Source of the DNA: Psoroptes ovis
Taxonomy: Eukaryota > Arthropoda > Arachnida > Sarcoptiformes > Psoroptidae
Direction: 5' to 3'
DNA length: 64,000 nt
NCBI GenBank assembly: GCA_002943765.1
Contig: PQWQ01000001.1
Span: 3,321,501 to 3,385,500 of the forward strand
Shown here: one piece after another, positions 31,501-44,937 of the stretch
Layout: every line of letters begins with the position of its first letter
How positions within the stretch are numbered: position 1 is the first letter of the stretch
Made by a program: the position numbers and the translations under genes
Notes under the pieces: model-generated
Seen by the model: only the letters and a program-made list of their open reading frames with translations
Told to the model about the DNA's origin: nothing
The model's database searches: none

Positions 31501-34500
31501 CATCATGATTAGAAATGAACATTTTTTGAACATTTCGTCTCGTTCATATGATTCATATTTTTCATACTTGGGCCATTTTTTTCATTTTTATTTATTCATT
31601 CATTTATTAAATTGGAATAATTTCATTATCAATGCCGATTTTCCACTGAGTTTTGTCGAAATTTTTTCCGATTTTTTCCTTGAAACGATCAAACTGATTT
31701 GATGAAATAGGAAAAAAGTTTTTGCAGAAATATTCAAGGATTTTCATGCCTAATATTTGTATCAAGTTAGATATGATAAAAATGGTGAATGATTATGATG
31801 ATGATGATGATAATGATGTAAAGGGTAACTTCAATCATAATTAAAATGGAAATGAAAATGGAAAAAGTTTCACTCATTGAAAATCGATAGATTTTCAAGT
31901 TAAATGAATTTAATGATTTAAAATAAAAGCGAAAAATGAAAGAATTCTTCAATCACATAACAATTGAACCAATCGATTCCAATTGGAACCAATTGAATTT
32001 CCATTGATTTTATTTATTTGGATTCATTAAATGAATCCCCTAATTGTCAGAAAAATGTTTCGCATCAAATATCACCAGCGAATTTGCATTCATTTTCATC
32101 GAAATTCATTTCAATAAATTTCATAGGAAAAAAATTAAAACCTTTTCTTTCAAAAAATTCCTTATCAAAATCGTACAAGTTGTGCTTTGTTTTTTCTTCT
32201 TTCTTACGTTGACATTTTCCTTGAAGAAAAATTTATAAAATTACAAATTTCAAATAAATATTAATGAAATGAATACTGAAGACCTTAATGATTGTCATTA
32301 TCATTATTATTATTATTATGTAAAACTTTCATTGAAAAAAAAAGAAAAAAATTTCAAAGTAAAAATTTGACATTCGTTTTTAAATATTTGAATAAAAAAT
32401 TTTCAATGTGAATCGATTTTTTATTTTTCTGTTTCTATTTGCATTTTGTAATGTAAAAAAAAATTAAAAGAAATTTCATTTCTATTCTATTCTATTTGAT
32501 ACAATTGATAATCGATTCTTTTTTAGGTTCATTCGTTTTCTATTTGTTTCAATTTGAATAAATTAATCGTATTTGTTTTTTGTTTCTTTGTTTTTGTATT
32601 TTGCATTTCATTATCGTATTTCGCAATGACATTAACATGAACAAAACGTATGACGAAAAAAACGGCAAATGAATTAGACAATGGATAAATTTGTTAAATG
32701 AAAGAAAAAGTTTATTTGTTTATTTTATTTATTTCCATTTATCCATTTTCAAAGGCATTGTTTTCATTTATTTGTTTCTATTTACAAAATATTAACAAAA
32801 AATAAATAAATTTTGCAAACTGTGGTGAAATAAATGCGATCAAAAAAAACAAACAAAATATTGAAAATATTATCAAATTTCTATGGCGAAATGATGAAAC
32901 AACTAATGTTTGATATTAGAAACAAATTTGGTATTGAATACATTATGATTCCATTTCATATGGATAATAATAATAATAATCAAACAACATATTGAATTTG
33001 AAATATTTGAAATTTGACAATCAATTTTTTCCTGGTATTTCTTGTTGATTTTGTTTAAATTTTTTGGGTTTAAAATTTTCGCTTTGTTCTTGTTTCATTG
33101 GCACAAAGGCTCAAGAATATATATTGATTCATCCTGGATGAAATATGAGGTAATAATTTTTGATAAATATCAATTTCATTGATCATCAATGTTTCATTGA
33201 TTAAATAAGCATACAAACTAACAAATAAACAAACATATGAATATGGTGCTGGTAAATTAATGAATTCAAATATGTAAATGATGATGATGATATATCCATA
33301 TTTATTCTTTTATGTAATTTCACTTTTTTAATTCTATTAAAAATTTCAATAATTTGGGTTCTCAAAAGTGAAAATGAATATAAATTTCAAATTTATGAGT
33401 ATTATTTCCAATTTTTAAATTTCAAATTTTGTTTTCTTTGCTTCGAAATAGAATTTTCCAAATGACGTAAGTGATGATGATGATGATGATAATAATATTA
33501 ATAATAACATATTATCAATGCTCTTTTGCCTTGAAAATAATTTGAAAAACAAACAAACCTTATATAATATTGAAAAAAACATATTGAAATAATATATCCT
33601 TGTTATAATGTATTCATTTTTTTTCATTAAGATTTATTGAGAATCATTTGTTCTTTTGTTAAGATGAAAGAGTTGAAAAAATAATGATAAAATAAACATT
33701 GAAAAAAATGAATGTGAACATAAATAGAAAAGTTTGGTATGTGTAAAAAGGAATGTCGGGAATGAAATAATATGAAATGATTATAATAATAATGGTAATA
33801 ATAATATCAAAATTCAAGGTAATAATGACAATAATAACAATGATTGTAATTTTAATTATAATGAATGCATACATATTCCTGATTTTAATGGATAAATATT
33901 TGTTCTTTTATGATATCATTTCCATTTGAATCCTTTTTTTTAAATTCATTGTGTTATATGTCTTTGTATTTTGTATTTGGGAAGATATATTTGACACTTG
34001 AAACATTTTTTCTTCAAAATTTTTTCTTTTGCTTGAATAATTTCATTGATTTTTATAATCAAAATCATTTTTTTTGTACATGAATTTCAAAGTCTGTTGC
34101 ATTGTATACCGAATTGTAATATCTTGTTTTTGCTGTTGTTGTCGTTTCTTGTTGTTCAAGACAAACACGAACAAAGATGAATTTATGAATTATATATGAT
34201 TTGAATACATTTTCAATTATTTATAATTTCTCGTAGAAAATGTAAAATAATAAATTGATTTTTTTTCTTGCTTCAGTTTATTCTTGAAAATATTATCATT
34301 ATAATTTTATTCAATATTTCCGTTTGTTACATTGAACATTTTCAATTTTTTATTTCTGATTTCATTATTACTATTTATCAAAATACGTGACAAGGTTATG
34401 GTTTTGCAACAATGCAAAAATTCGGTGAAAAATTGAACATGCTAAAGGTTTCATTAATTGTCAAATGATAATCAATAATTTTGAACACACATACGGCGAA

Positions 34501-37127
34501 TAGACACATGTTCCAAGTTCAAAATGTTGTTTCGTTATTCGGTGTTGGAAACAATTTTTTTTGTTTTTTTTATTTTGAAACGAATTTATGTGAATTAATT
34601 CAATTCAGTTAATTATTTGGTTGATTGAATTTTCATCTTTTCATTCTATCCATTCAAATCTGTATTCAATTCTCTGACATTGGCAATGGCCATCAAATAA
34701 TAGTTAAAAACCAGAAATGGAATCAACGATGATTATTACGAAATCGCTCCTTGAATTATTGCAATTATTATGAGTAGGAAATCGTATTGATTTATATCAT
34801 AAATCGATTTTGAGTATTCCTTTGTGTAATTTCATAAATGTGATTCGAATATTTTATGATTATGATTTTTTCAATAATTTTAATGAGATTTTTTTTGAAT
34901 AATTCATTGAAAATGAATGTTAATTATTTTTATTCACCATTATTCACTTGATATTGACATTCACACGTTTTGTTTGACCTTATTTTTCTCGAAATTTTTG
35001 ATAATTTGTTAAAATATTTCATTCTTTTCATTTTACCACCAATTTAGTTCAACTTTGAAATACTTATTAATTTCGATCGAAATTCATTGTGTATAATGAT
35101 TATAAAATAATTTTCAAATCGATTACTTCCATGAATATGAATAAATTAGTGTATCACACAAATTATGAATATTCATGAGATTTTGAAATCTTTCAAAATG
35201 GAAGGTGCGAACGACAAACAATCGAAACACATTTTCGCCGAGAATTTATTTGTTTTTGTCTTAAAATTATGAGAATGGAATTTGTCTTAAAAATGGAATG
35301 TAACCTTCGATATTTGTTTGTTTCCCCATCAAATGAAATTCTTGAACTGAATTCTTGTAAAACTCAGTGAAAACATGGTGATGAAAGATTTGTTTTTACC
35401 CATTTTTAAAAATTCTGGAAATATAATGACAGTTTTTTCTTAAATACAAAAATTTTTAATTACATTATCATCATTATTATTATTTTTGATAATAATTATA
35501 ATGCTGATGGTGATGATGATGATAATAATAATAATAATGATATTCATAATAACATTCATAAGTTTATGTAAATTTAAATTTTTTTTTTGTTTTTTGTTAA
35601 TCTTGTTTGTTTGTTTGGTATTTGTGTTTATCTCTCCATGTTTCCATGGAATTTATTATTTGGTATTTGGTGTTTCATAAAATTAAATAAATAAATGAAA
35701 AAAAAATTATGGAAACATATTTCAAAAAATGTTCAACAAAATGTGTGCACATAGCAGAACACTGTTTCAATCACAAATTGTGCATACACTTTCTAGGGAA
35801 TGAAGATGATGATGATGATGATGATGGTGATAATATGGAACGAAAATGTATAATTAAATTAAAATGCATTTAAAATTTGGAAAATGTTGGGAATTTCATT
35901 TCATTTTCACTGAAAATCAAATAAAATTTTTTGAAATTTTGTAAATTTAATTGAAGACAAGGCAACAATCAAAATTAAAATTTATATAAAAAAAACAAGG
36001 AATCTTAAAGGAATATGTCTAAATTTTTTGGGAAAAATGTTTTTCAAATTGAAAATTTGTTTAAAATGAAATAAAATGTAAAAATTGATATAAATGTAAA
36101 TTGATTTATTAACTTTTTTTTTTCATTTTAAAAAGAAATTTTGTTAATAATGAAATTATTTATTCTTTGTTTGGTGAAAATGTAATTTAGTTGTTATTTG
36201 CATGTTTGTTGGGAATCACAACTCAAAAAAAAAAAACAATGAAAAGATGATAAATAAATGAAAAAGGTAAAAAAATACATTTAAATATTTGGAAAATTGA
36301 GTGAAAATTGAATTTACTTTCAAAATTGAATTTTACTTTCTCTCCTTTAAATTCATTCAATTTAAATATTAAATGGAATTTGAATAAATTTTTCTCCCAT
36401 TTTTTTTCCAAAAACAAAATATTTTCTACGAAATTTGTCCATTAATTTTTTTGGTGAAGAAAATGGGAAAATTTTAATTATTTTTTCTTTTGAAAAAATA
36501 TCTGGGAAAAATTTAATTAATATTTGAAATTTTTTTTTTCCATTAAAAGCAAGTATTTAAATGACTGGAAAGAATTTTCAGACTCAAATTTGATCAAAGA
36601 AAAAAATTTTTTGTCAAAAATTTTGTTCAAAACCATGACAAAATATTGACTAATGGATTAAAACGGATTAAATTTTCGAGTTTGAATTGTAAATTTGTGA
36701 ATTTGTGTTCATTTTTTCTTGAATATTATCGATTAAAATGTTGACATTTAGGTTGTTTAAAGTAAAGTTTCCTTGTGTTTCAAAAATCGACACGCTAATG
36801 AAACACAAACACACATGCACTGACAATGTTTGCATATTATAAAATGGAGAAATACGGAAAAGAATTGAAAAATAAAGTACGGAAGCAAATGGAAAAACCG
36901 AATCTTCAATATTACAACATTAAATTGGGCAAAAATTCAGTTCAAATTGGGCAAGAATCAATTCAATTTACCAAGGTGCAAATTGTTAGGCAATAAATAA
37001 GTAAATAAATAAATATTTTTATTGCAAGAATAAATGCGAATTCAATCATCTTTCACTGTCTTCACCTCTTAAATTGCCATCATCACCATCCAATTCAAAA
37101 GTTCTTCAAGATCGTTCTTCAAAACGT

Positions 37128-37156
37128 TTTCTTCTTCTTCTTCTTCTTCTTCTTCT
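37128..37156. repeat. TTC trinucleotide microsatellite
   Basis: About nine TTC units followed by an A15-type tract. It produces the poly-Leu reading of a spurious frame. Confidence 0.85.
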
Positions 37157-38798
37157 ACAAAAAAAAAAAAAAAATGATTATCATTCAAAAGATAAGTTTT
37201 ATTTTATTTTATTTCATAAGTTCACTTTATTTGAAATTAAAGTCATTATCAGTGCATATAAAATATGATAATGTTGATTTTATGAACAAACAGCCCATAA
37301 TCACAAATTCAATTCATAAATAAATTCAATGGAGTTTTTATATTAATTTTCATTTTTATTCTTCAAAAACTGATTTTTTTTCTTACAAACATTTTCGTTT
37401 CATTGATTCAAATAGTGAATTGAAGCAATTCAATTCACCAGAGCAAACTATACATAAACTTAAATCATAAAAAAAAGAGTTAAATGGCTCTTGTTTGTTG
37501 AAGACGTTTCGGCAGTCAACAACATTGAATTGAATCGAAAAGAGAGAAAATGTTACGCGATCAACATCAGCAGCAGCAACTTTTCAACAAATTCTACAAA
37601 AATATTTACAATAATCAGCAAAATCATAGTGAGAAGAAAAAACAGAAAAAAATTCATAGAAATTCATCGGAATTCATTCATTCATTCAAATGATTTTCCT
37701 TTCAAATTCAGTTGAACTGAGAAAACTGAAAGAATAACTGAAATCAAGAGAAGAATCATGAACGAAAATGAATTAAAACAACTAAGAAAAAATTTTAACT
37801 GAAAATATACACAAATTTCTTTGAATTTCTGTTTAATTTTCATACATTATTCTTCGGCTAAAGAATTAAACAAATAAATAAATAAATTCTACTAAACATA
37901 GAAAATGAAAGAAAAAATACAGATGAGTAAAAATAACAGAGAGAAAAATGGATCATTCATTTGGAAAAATAAATTATGATCATCATCATAGTCATTACAT
38001 TATTTAACTATTGTGTCAAGAGAGATGAACAATGGTGAAATACATCCATAGTAAAATATACAGAGTAATACAGATCACTAGTAAAAAAGATGCAAAAGAA
38101 AATACTGAAAGTAAATTATTATTGTGAGATAGATAGTTGAAGAGATAGATGGATGAATGAATGAATGTGGATAAATGTCGATCCGAAATAAAAAATAGTG
38201 AGTTAAAATTAATGGATTTATTATTATTATCATCATCATTGGTTGTTATTATATTTGTGAGTTTATATAAGCTTCATTGTAAATGAATTAAAACAATGGT
38301 AAAACAATTTAGATTTTATCTCATTTCATAGCAGTAGATGAATGAATGAATAGGGAAACTATCGAAATAATACTTTTGGGCTTTAGCCGTTTATCTTGTT
38401 TTCATTATTTTATTACATTATTGGTTCGATGTTTGTTAATTTTATTTGAATTTTTTTTTGTTTTGTTTTCTCGTTTATCTGCAAGTACAACCATATATTT
38501 TCAATTCATTCAGTTGAATGAAAATTGAAAATTTCAGGAAAAAATTTTCGAGAAAATAAAGGAGTGAATATTGAAGAATTAATATTGCAAAATAATTAAT
38601 TAAAAAAATGAAATTTCCAACAAATTTTCTGCTCAAAATTTCAAAATGAATGAGTTTTTCATTGACAATCAAATGATAATCCGTACATGATTAGCATTGA
38701 ATTTTCTTGAAGAAAAAAAATTTCATTTGTCGTCCCGAACGCTTGAAATGTTTTTCTTTATTCGGAAAATTTTCGATTAAACAAATTCAAAATTAATT

Positions 38799-38845
38799 TC
38801 AACAATCATCAATACACACAATTTTCAATGATTGATGATTGTTGA
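38799..38845. repeat. Perfect 15-bp inverted repeat with 17-nt loop
   Basis: TCAACAATCATCAAT at 38799-38813 is exactly complementary to ATTGATGATTGTTGA at 38831-38845, forming a potential hairpin in a gene-poor region. Confidence 0.8.
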
Positions 38846-40051
38846 TTTGTATTAAAAAATTTGCCATTCATTTTCTATTTGATTTTATTTTTAGAATGAA
38901 AAAAAATTTTATTTTGATTAATCATCAAATAATGATAATATAAATATATAATTTATTTATAATGATGACGATTAGTCGGAATACTTGAGTCAATTCAAAT
39001 TCAATTATCTTTTTTCATTGATTATTATTGTATCATAATCAAATGATGATAAATTTATTGCTTAAGGAGGAGCATCATCATCATCATCATCAAAATAATA
39101 ATAATCATTGATTTATGATTTATTCAATTTTGTTTTTCTTTATTCAACTTTATTTTGCAATAAACATTACATAATGGTTTTATTTAAATTAAAAATTGAA
39201 TACAATTTCCTGAAGCTAAATCAAAAATTATGATTAATATTTATTATTATTTCATTCAAATATCAAATATTTCCTATTACTTAGTTGTTGGTTGATTGTA
39301 AATAGATTTTCGCTCTCTCTCTTTCTCTCTCTTTTTCTTTATTTTTGCCACCCACACAGCTCAATTGATTGTCATTATTAGTGGATATGTATGAATTTTC
39401 ATTTTCAAAATGGCTTTCAATTATTAACACTACAATTGCTGCTGTTTTTATATGAAATTCAATTGATGCCAAAATGAGAATGAAATTTTTCATTCATAGT
39501 ACATGGACCAAATAAATGAAAAAAATGACATTTAATGAAAATTCGTAATCGATGCTCTTGCAAATATACAGTCACAGTCATTGAATTACTACAAATGTCA
39601 ACGACAATCCGATTATTATTTTGAAGATTTTTGATCCAATGTTCATTGACTTGTGTTCAAAGAAATAAAAAATAATAATAATTATCATTATTTGCCTTTG
39701 AAATTTCAGTAATAATCAATCATGACTTATCATTGACATTGACTGTATATTCAATACATCATTTTATTACATTCATATTTGAAAAAGATCTATATGTTGT
39801 GAGAATAATCTATTATAAAGCCTATTACTTCATTATTGATAAATAATAATGATCGAAATTATTACAAAGATTCATAAAAATAGTAATCAAACAAACATAG
39901 AGATAAAAACAATAGAAAATTGTATTCATAATCATCCGTTATTATTATTATTTGTAATGTTTATTCAATGATTGTAAATATTTGTTTTCGATGATAATTA
40001 ATTTACAATTACCATAAAATAACATAAAATTATTCAATTCAAATTTAAGCT

Positions 40052-41808
40052 ATGAATTTATTCAATAATCACTATAATAATTGTTTAAAATTAATTAAAC
40101 ATAATTATAATATTTTTATTAATAAATTATTCTTATTCATTACAATTATAATCATTGATTTTATTGCCAAAATTAATACATCACCCTTATCATTATCATC
40201 ATCAGCATCATCAGCGACATCTTTATCATCAAACAATGCAATTGTATTATCATCACCGCGAAAAAGTTCACCGATGAATAGTAAGTAATTTTTTAAGTTT
40301 GAAAAATAAAGTGATAATTTTGAAATATATAATTAACGATGGATAGTAAGCCCACAAATATGGCTGTCAATATCATCGAAACCATATCGTCGTTTAGTAT
40401 TGAATTGGCATCATATTGATCGACGTGATTTATATAGTTCATGGATTGCATTATATGATGTTGAACCGACCTCGACGAATTTTGATTATAATTTCATCGA
40501 AAGAATATTTCCAATCACAACATCTGGTAAACATATAACAGCAAAATCATATGAATATTTTTCATTTGAATCGGCATTTTTCAATGATAAAAATAAAGAA
40601 AAATACCTCAATGATTTTTTACGTTCAGGCAATGGTAGTGCATTGAATAAATTATCATCTAGTCTTTGGTCTGGTTGTATAAAATACTGGATTGCCTACA
40701 TACAATATAATCGTCGTATTGTTTCAAAGAAATGTTTACGCACAAGACCAAGATGGATGGAGCATTCAATGCCATTCATTGGTCAACGATCAATACTTGA
40801 ATTAGCATTGCCTGGCACACATAATGCAGCGAGCTACGAAATTTCGGCAAAAATGAATTTTCCAAGATTAGATAAATATATTTATTGTCAAGATGAATCA
40901 ATATGGAATCAATTAATCTATGGTATACGGTATGTATTGCTATCAATTTGTTCTATATTTATATTAATGATGAGCTTGATCATCCTTTTTTCTCTCATTG
41001 CAATAGTTTCCTTGATTTAAGGTTGTCATATGATAGTGAACAAAAAAATGAACGTGATCGTGTCTGGATTGCACACGGTATGGTCAAAGTTAATATACAC
41101 TTTGTCGATGTATTAGAACAAGTATTAGCATTTTTATTATCAACACATCAAGAAATCATTATATTAGATTTCCATCGTTTTGAAGATGGTCTACAGGAAA
41201 CATTACCAGATATAAATGATCGTCATTCAGTCATTGAACGATTAATATATGATTATTTAGGTACATATTTAATACCGGCTGAATATGGTTGGAATCGTCC
41301 CATACGTGAATTAGTATCGATGAATAAACGTGTATACATTGGTTATGCACGTGATAATCATCATAATAATAATCGTAATCGTCAATATTTCCATACAAAC
41401 ACATTACATGTATGGGCTAGTAGTGATGATTCAAATGTGTTATTTCGTCATTTAAATGATCGATCTTGTCGATCACCATCAACGCCATATCCTGTATCAT
41501 TGATGGGCGCATTAACACCGAAATTTTTCGGTCTTTTACGTGACAAATATGATGGACTACGGTCAATGGCCGAACAAATTAATCATGATCTAAGTATTAG
41601 TGTATTCGATGAATGGTGGCAATGTATGAATATTATTTGTACAGATTATTTTTTAGGCAATAATATTATTGAATATACAATTGAAGCTAATTTATGGCGC
41701 GAAAAAAATCGTCAAAAACATTTGCAACAACAACAACAACAACAGCAACAAAATTCAACGTCATATCAAAATAATAATAATATTTTACTGAATTTATCGA
41801 AATTATAA
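40052..41808 (+). CDS. PI-PLC X-domain-containing protein (PLCXD-like), three exons, 537 aa
   Basis: The exon model is 40052-40280, 40347-40929 and 41007-41808, with 66- and 77-nt introns; the phases agree and the total is exactly 538 codons. A hydrophobic stretch (residues about 25-41, LFLFITIIIIDFIAKIN) looks like a signal peptide or anchor, followed by a Ser-rich linker. A domain beginning PQIWLSIS leads to the catalytic X-box motif LPGTHNAAS. FLDLRLSYD and a second His in WIAHGM follow, then EIIILDFHRFEDG. Both catalytic histidines of the PI-PLC X fold are present. There are no PH, EF-hand, Y or C2 domains, so this is a stand-alone X-domain protein like the PLCXD family, which in animals hydrolyses phosphoinositides or is of uncertain substrate. 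A poly-Gln tract near the C-terminus is a low-complexity expansion. The splice across the second intron restores YGIRFLDLR, which strongly supports it. Confidence 0.88.
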
Positions 41809-44432
41809 TTCTTTTTTTATTCGGAAAATTCCTTTTTTATACATTTATTTATTATTATTACGTCAGAACATAAATTCTTTTTGAAATCATAATTAATCTA
41901 GTGATAAATAATATTTAATATTAAAAATCTTAGATTAATCCGTAAATATTTCAAACATTTTTGTTCGATCAATGCAATCTAAAAAAATTGCTGAACTTTC
42001 ATTTATTCCTTCTTTATTTTTTTTAATTATTTTCCTGTTTTGAAATTCAAATTCCGATTCTTTTGAATTATTTTTGATGAATGCAGCAATTATTCTTTCG
42101 GAGTGATATTCTTTGTTTGATCGTTTGTTCTGTCACACTAATGTAAAACAATGTGAAACGATACCTGGAATGATGAGATGAGGAAAAGTTTTTTTTCTGT
42201 TTTCAATTACCTTTTAGATGCATGAATGAATGAATGACTGAACGAAGGAATGAAAATATGAATAATTTATCAAATCTCAAGTTTGATTATTATTTTTTGC
42301 ATGAAATCGTCATCATTATCATCACACATTTAATAGATAACAATAGAATTTTTTTCGTTTTGTTTTGTGTGAACATATAAAGATAAGAAAATTGTGAAAA
42401 TTTATATTATTCACACGCATTATGCACTTGATGAAATTATTTCATCATTAATCTCAAGAATTCACATCTTTTTTGTACTGTTATATTATTGTTTTTGATA
42501 TATTCATGAATCATGATGAAAAGTACCCAAAAAATAAGAATTCTCTATCTTCTTGGATACGAATTCTTTTTGTATTTTCATCATTTATTTAATTTCGTTT
42601 TTCATTGCTCATTTGATTGACGTCATTCATTTCTTTTAAGCTTTCGATTTCATTCGGTTTGCCATTCAAAGATGCATATTATTACTGGGACCATTCAAGG
42701 GCTGCAGCAAACATGTTCAACTTTGGAAATGAAATTAAAAAATGAAAAATAATTACCATATATCATGTTTCAATTTCAATACATAAATCGGTTGACCTGT
42801 TACCGAATGATTATTATTATTATTATTATTTTATCTTAAAAAATTATCAAAGATAACAATGAAAAATCGTGCAAATAAAGGGAAAAAAGTTTGGAAAATT
42901 CATTAAATTTTTATTAAGAAAATATCAAATTATTATTATTATGATTATGCTTATAATGTTTGGTAATTATGCGATAAAACTCTATTCATTTAAATAAATG
43001 TGAATGTGCTAAATGAATGGTGGGAATTAAATTGCATAATTAAAGAATAAGCATTCAGTTCAAAAAATGCATAAAATTATTTCAGATTATTATCTTGTTT
43101 CATTCAGTCAGGGAATAATCGTTGAAAAATGTTGAATCTGGTACATTATCATAGCTGGTGGTGGTACACAGGCATACACACATGGAAATAAAAATTGACA
43201 GAAACTTTGATATTTGAATCCAATTTATTATGATGATTATTATCATTAAACACATTAGCCAAGTTTGTTTGATTTCTCTCTTTTTTTTTGTTTTGTAAAA
43301 GTTATTTCAAATAAAACTTTTGAAAAAACAATAAAAACTATTAATCTAAATAATCAAAACAAAGAAAAATTATTATTAGATTCATCGTTAATGAATATTA
43401 TTAATATTTGCAAATAGCTAATATAGAAATGAAATCGAAACTGTTCATTATTCAATGGAATTTAATTTTTGGAAATTTAAATTTTTCTTCAAAAAGACGT
43501 TTATACGTGGGTATTTACTTTAATTCTTATTTCAAATCCATATTAATTTTGAATTACTTATTGGATTTATGTCTTTAAAAATTAAATGAATAATCGAAAT
43601 TAAATTCTTTGAAATTTTATCAATTTTTTATCGTTTTCTGCGATCGATCAATCAATCAGTTATTAATAAATAATCCATGAATTAATGAGTTAAATAATGA
43701 ACGATTGTAACAGCTTGTAAAATTAATTTTTTCTACTGAAAATAGGAAAGCAAAAGATAAAGAGTTGGAAAAACTTTGAATCGATCAATTATTGTTTCAA
43801 TTATAAATGATAAGAAAGTAATAATAATGCAATATTATTGACGGATTTCCCGCCAAATGTTTTCATTTGTGTAGGTGGTGTTTGTTGAAACAAATATAAT
43901 GCAATTATTCATTTATTTATCAATAATAATGATAGTAATAATGATATAATAATAATGAAAGATAATGAAAATTGAATCGACTTTATAACATTATTGTCTT
44001 TGGCTCAAGGGTTATTTTTGTTATTGGGTTTTATAAACTTTTAAATGAGAATTTTTCAAACATTTTCAAGAGCGCTAAAAAATTTGAATTTTATTTTGAC
44101 AACGCCATCTGTCGTCCAGAGAATCCTTCGTTAGTTTCTGAGAAACTTTTTTCAATCATAAAAATTGATCGGAAGTTTCTCCATACATTTTTCCAAAAAA
44201 AATTTTTTACACGTTGTGTCATTTGTTTTGGTGTTTATTTATTATTATTCTGAATTCATAATTCAATTAAATAATTAATCAAAGAGATTGATCATTTGGA
44301 TTATTTTGTACTATTTGTGCCTGGAAATCCATGTAATCAACAATTATTCTGAATCTTTTTTGACACAAAATCATTGAAAAATTATTTTTAAAAAATTAAA
44401 ATAAACGAACAAAATTAATTAATCAACAGATA
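41809..44432. other. Intergenic region between PLCXD-like gene and SRP9
   Basis: AT-rich DNA. A perfect palindromic CRE (TGACGTCA, 42618-42625) and an E2F-like TTTCCCGCC (43846-43854) are visible, but neither can be tied to a promoter. The frame at 43972-44253 has no ATG-supported or conserved content and is not called. Confidence 0.4.
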
Positions 44433-44669
44433 ATGCCATATATTGAAAATTTGAATGAATTTGCTTCGGCAGCTGAAGCATTATATTTAGAAAATCCATT
44501 ACGTTGCCGTTTAGTGATGAAATATCGTCATAAAGATGGTAAATTAATTGTTAAATGTACTGATGATAAAGTATGTTTATTATACAAAACGGAAAATTCA
44601 CAAGATATTAAACGTATTGAAAAATTAAATTCACAAATGATGCGTCATATGACTAGTGATGAAGATTGA
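44433..44669 (+). CDS. SRP9: Signal recognition particle 9 kDa subunit, 78 aa
   Basis: Small single-exon gene for SRP9, which with SRP14 binds the Alu domain of the SRP RNA and causes elongation arrest while the ribosome is targeted to the ER. The conserved family text is clear: an N-terminal FASAAEALYLENPLRCR helix, then MKYRHKDGKLIVKCTDD and VCLLYKTENSQDIKRIEKLN. Its length matches the family, at about 80-86 residues. The start at 44433 is the first ATG and gives a full-length protein. An AATAAA lies about 185 nt after the stop at 44855-44860. The gene is convergent with HSD17B10. Confidence 0.96.
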   Translation: MPYIENLNEFASAAEALYLENPLRCRLVMKYRHKDGKLIVKCTDDKVCLLYKTENSQDIKRIEKLNSQMMRHMTSDED

Positions 44670-44854
44670 TTTTAAATATGATTTCATCTACTGAAAGAAA
44701 TTCTATGATCATCATCTTGAACGATACACTATTTGATTGTAATTGTAAAATTGTAATTTATTTTCATTTTGTTATGTACCTTATGATTTTCTGTTTTTTC
44801 AAAATAATCAAAATTTTCTTGTATTTTTTTAACATTGATTTGTAAATTTTGATA

Positions 44855-44860
44855 AATAAA
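44855..44860 (+). promoter_or_regulatory. Probable SRP9 poly(A) signal
   Basis: AATAAA downstream of the SRP9 stop and before the convergent HSD17B10 3' end. Confidence 0.5.
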
Positions 44861-44937
44861 TGATTAATTTTTTATATATCAAATTTGAAAGAAATCTATA
44901 TTACAAAAATATGAAAGCTTTACATTTTTTTCGATGA

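Larger units (their letters stand above)
24360..40051. other. Gene-poor region of about 15.7 kb
   Basis: Very AT-rich DNA with no securely assembled gene. It contains mariner-like inverted-repeat relics (24475-24571 and possibly 26172-26254) and imperfect hairpins at 26719-26785 and 38799-38845. It also holds one splice-flanked orphan exon (28384-28514). Microsatellites are (GT)n near 31111-31141, (GAT)n near 35806-35826, (TTC)n near 37128-37156, (ATC)n near 39071-39092 and (CT)n near 39309-39335. Two pockets of higher GC, about 25730-25840 and 29965-30020, do not yield convincing proteins. Most open frames here are Phe/Ile/Lys/Asn-rich chance openings. Large introns of an undetected gene cannot be excluded. 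Confidence 0.5.

Noticed and set aside
37074..37268. Frame with poly-Leu and poly-Lys
   Set aside because: Created by the TTC microsatellite and an A-tract.
40903..41006. N-terminal extension of the third PLCXD-like exon
   Set aside because: It is intron read-through; using GT at 40930 and AG at 41006 joins YGIR to FLDLR in the conserved X-box.
42618..42625. Perfect CRE palindrome TGACGTCA
   Set aside because: A single 8-mer with no promoter context; expected by chance at this scale.
43972..44253. 93-codon frame upstream of SRP9
   Set aside because: No family resemblance and AT-biased residues; it lies in a spacer.
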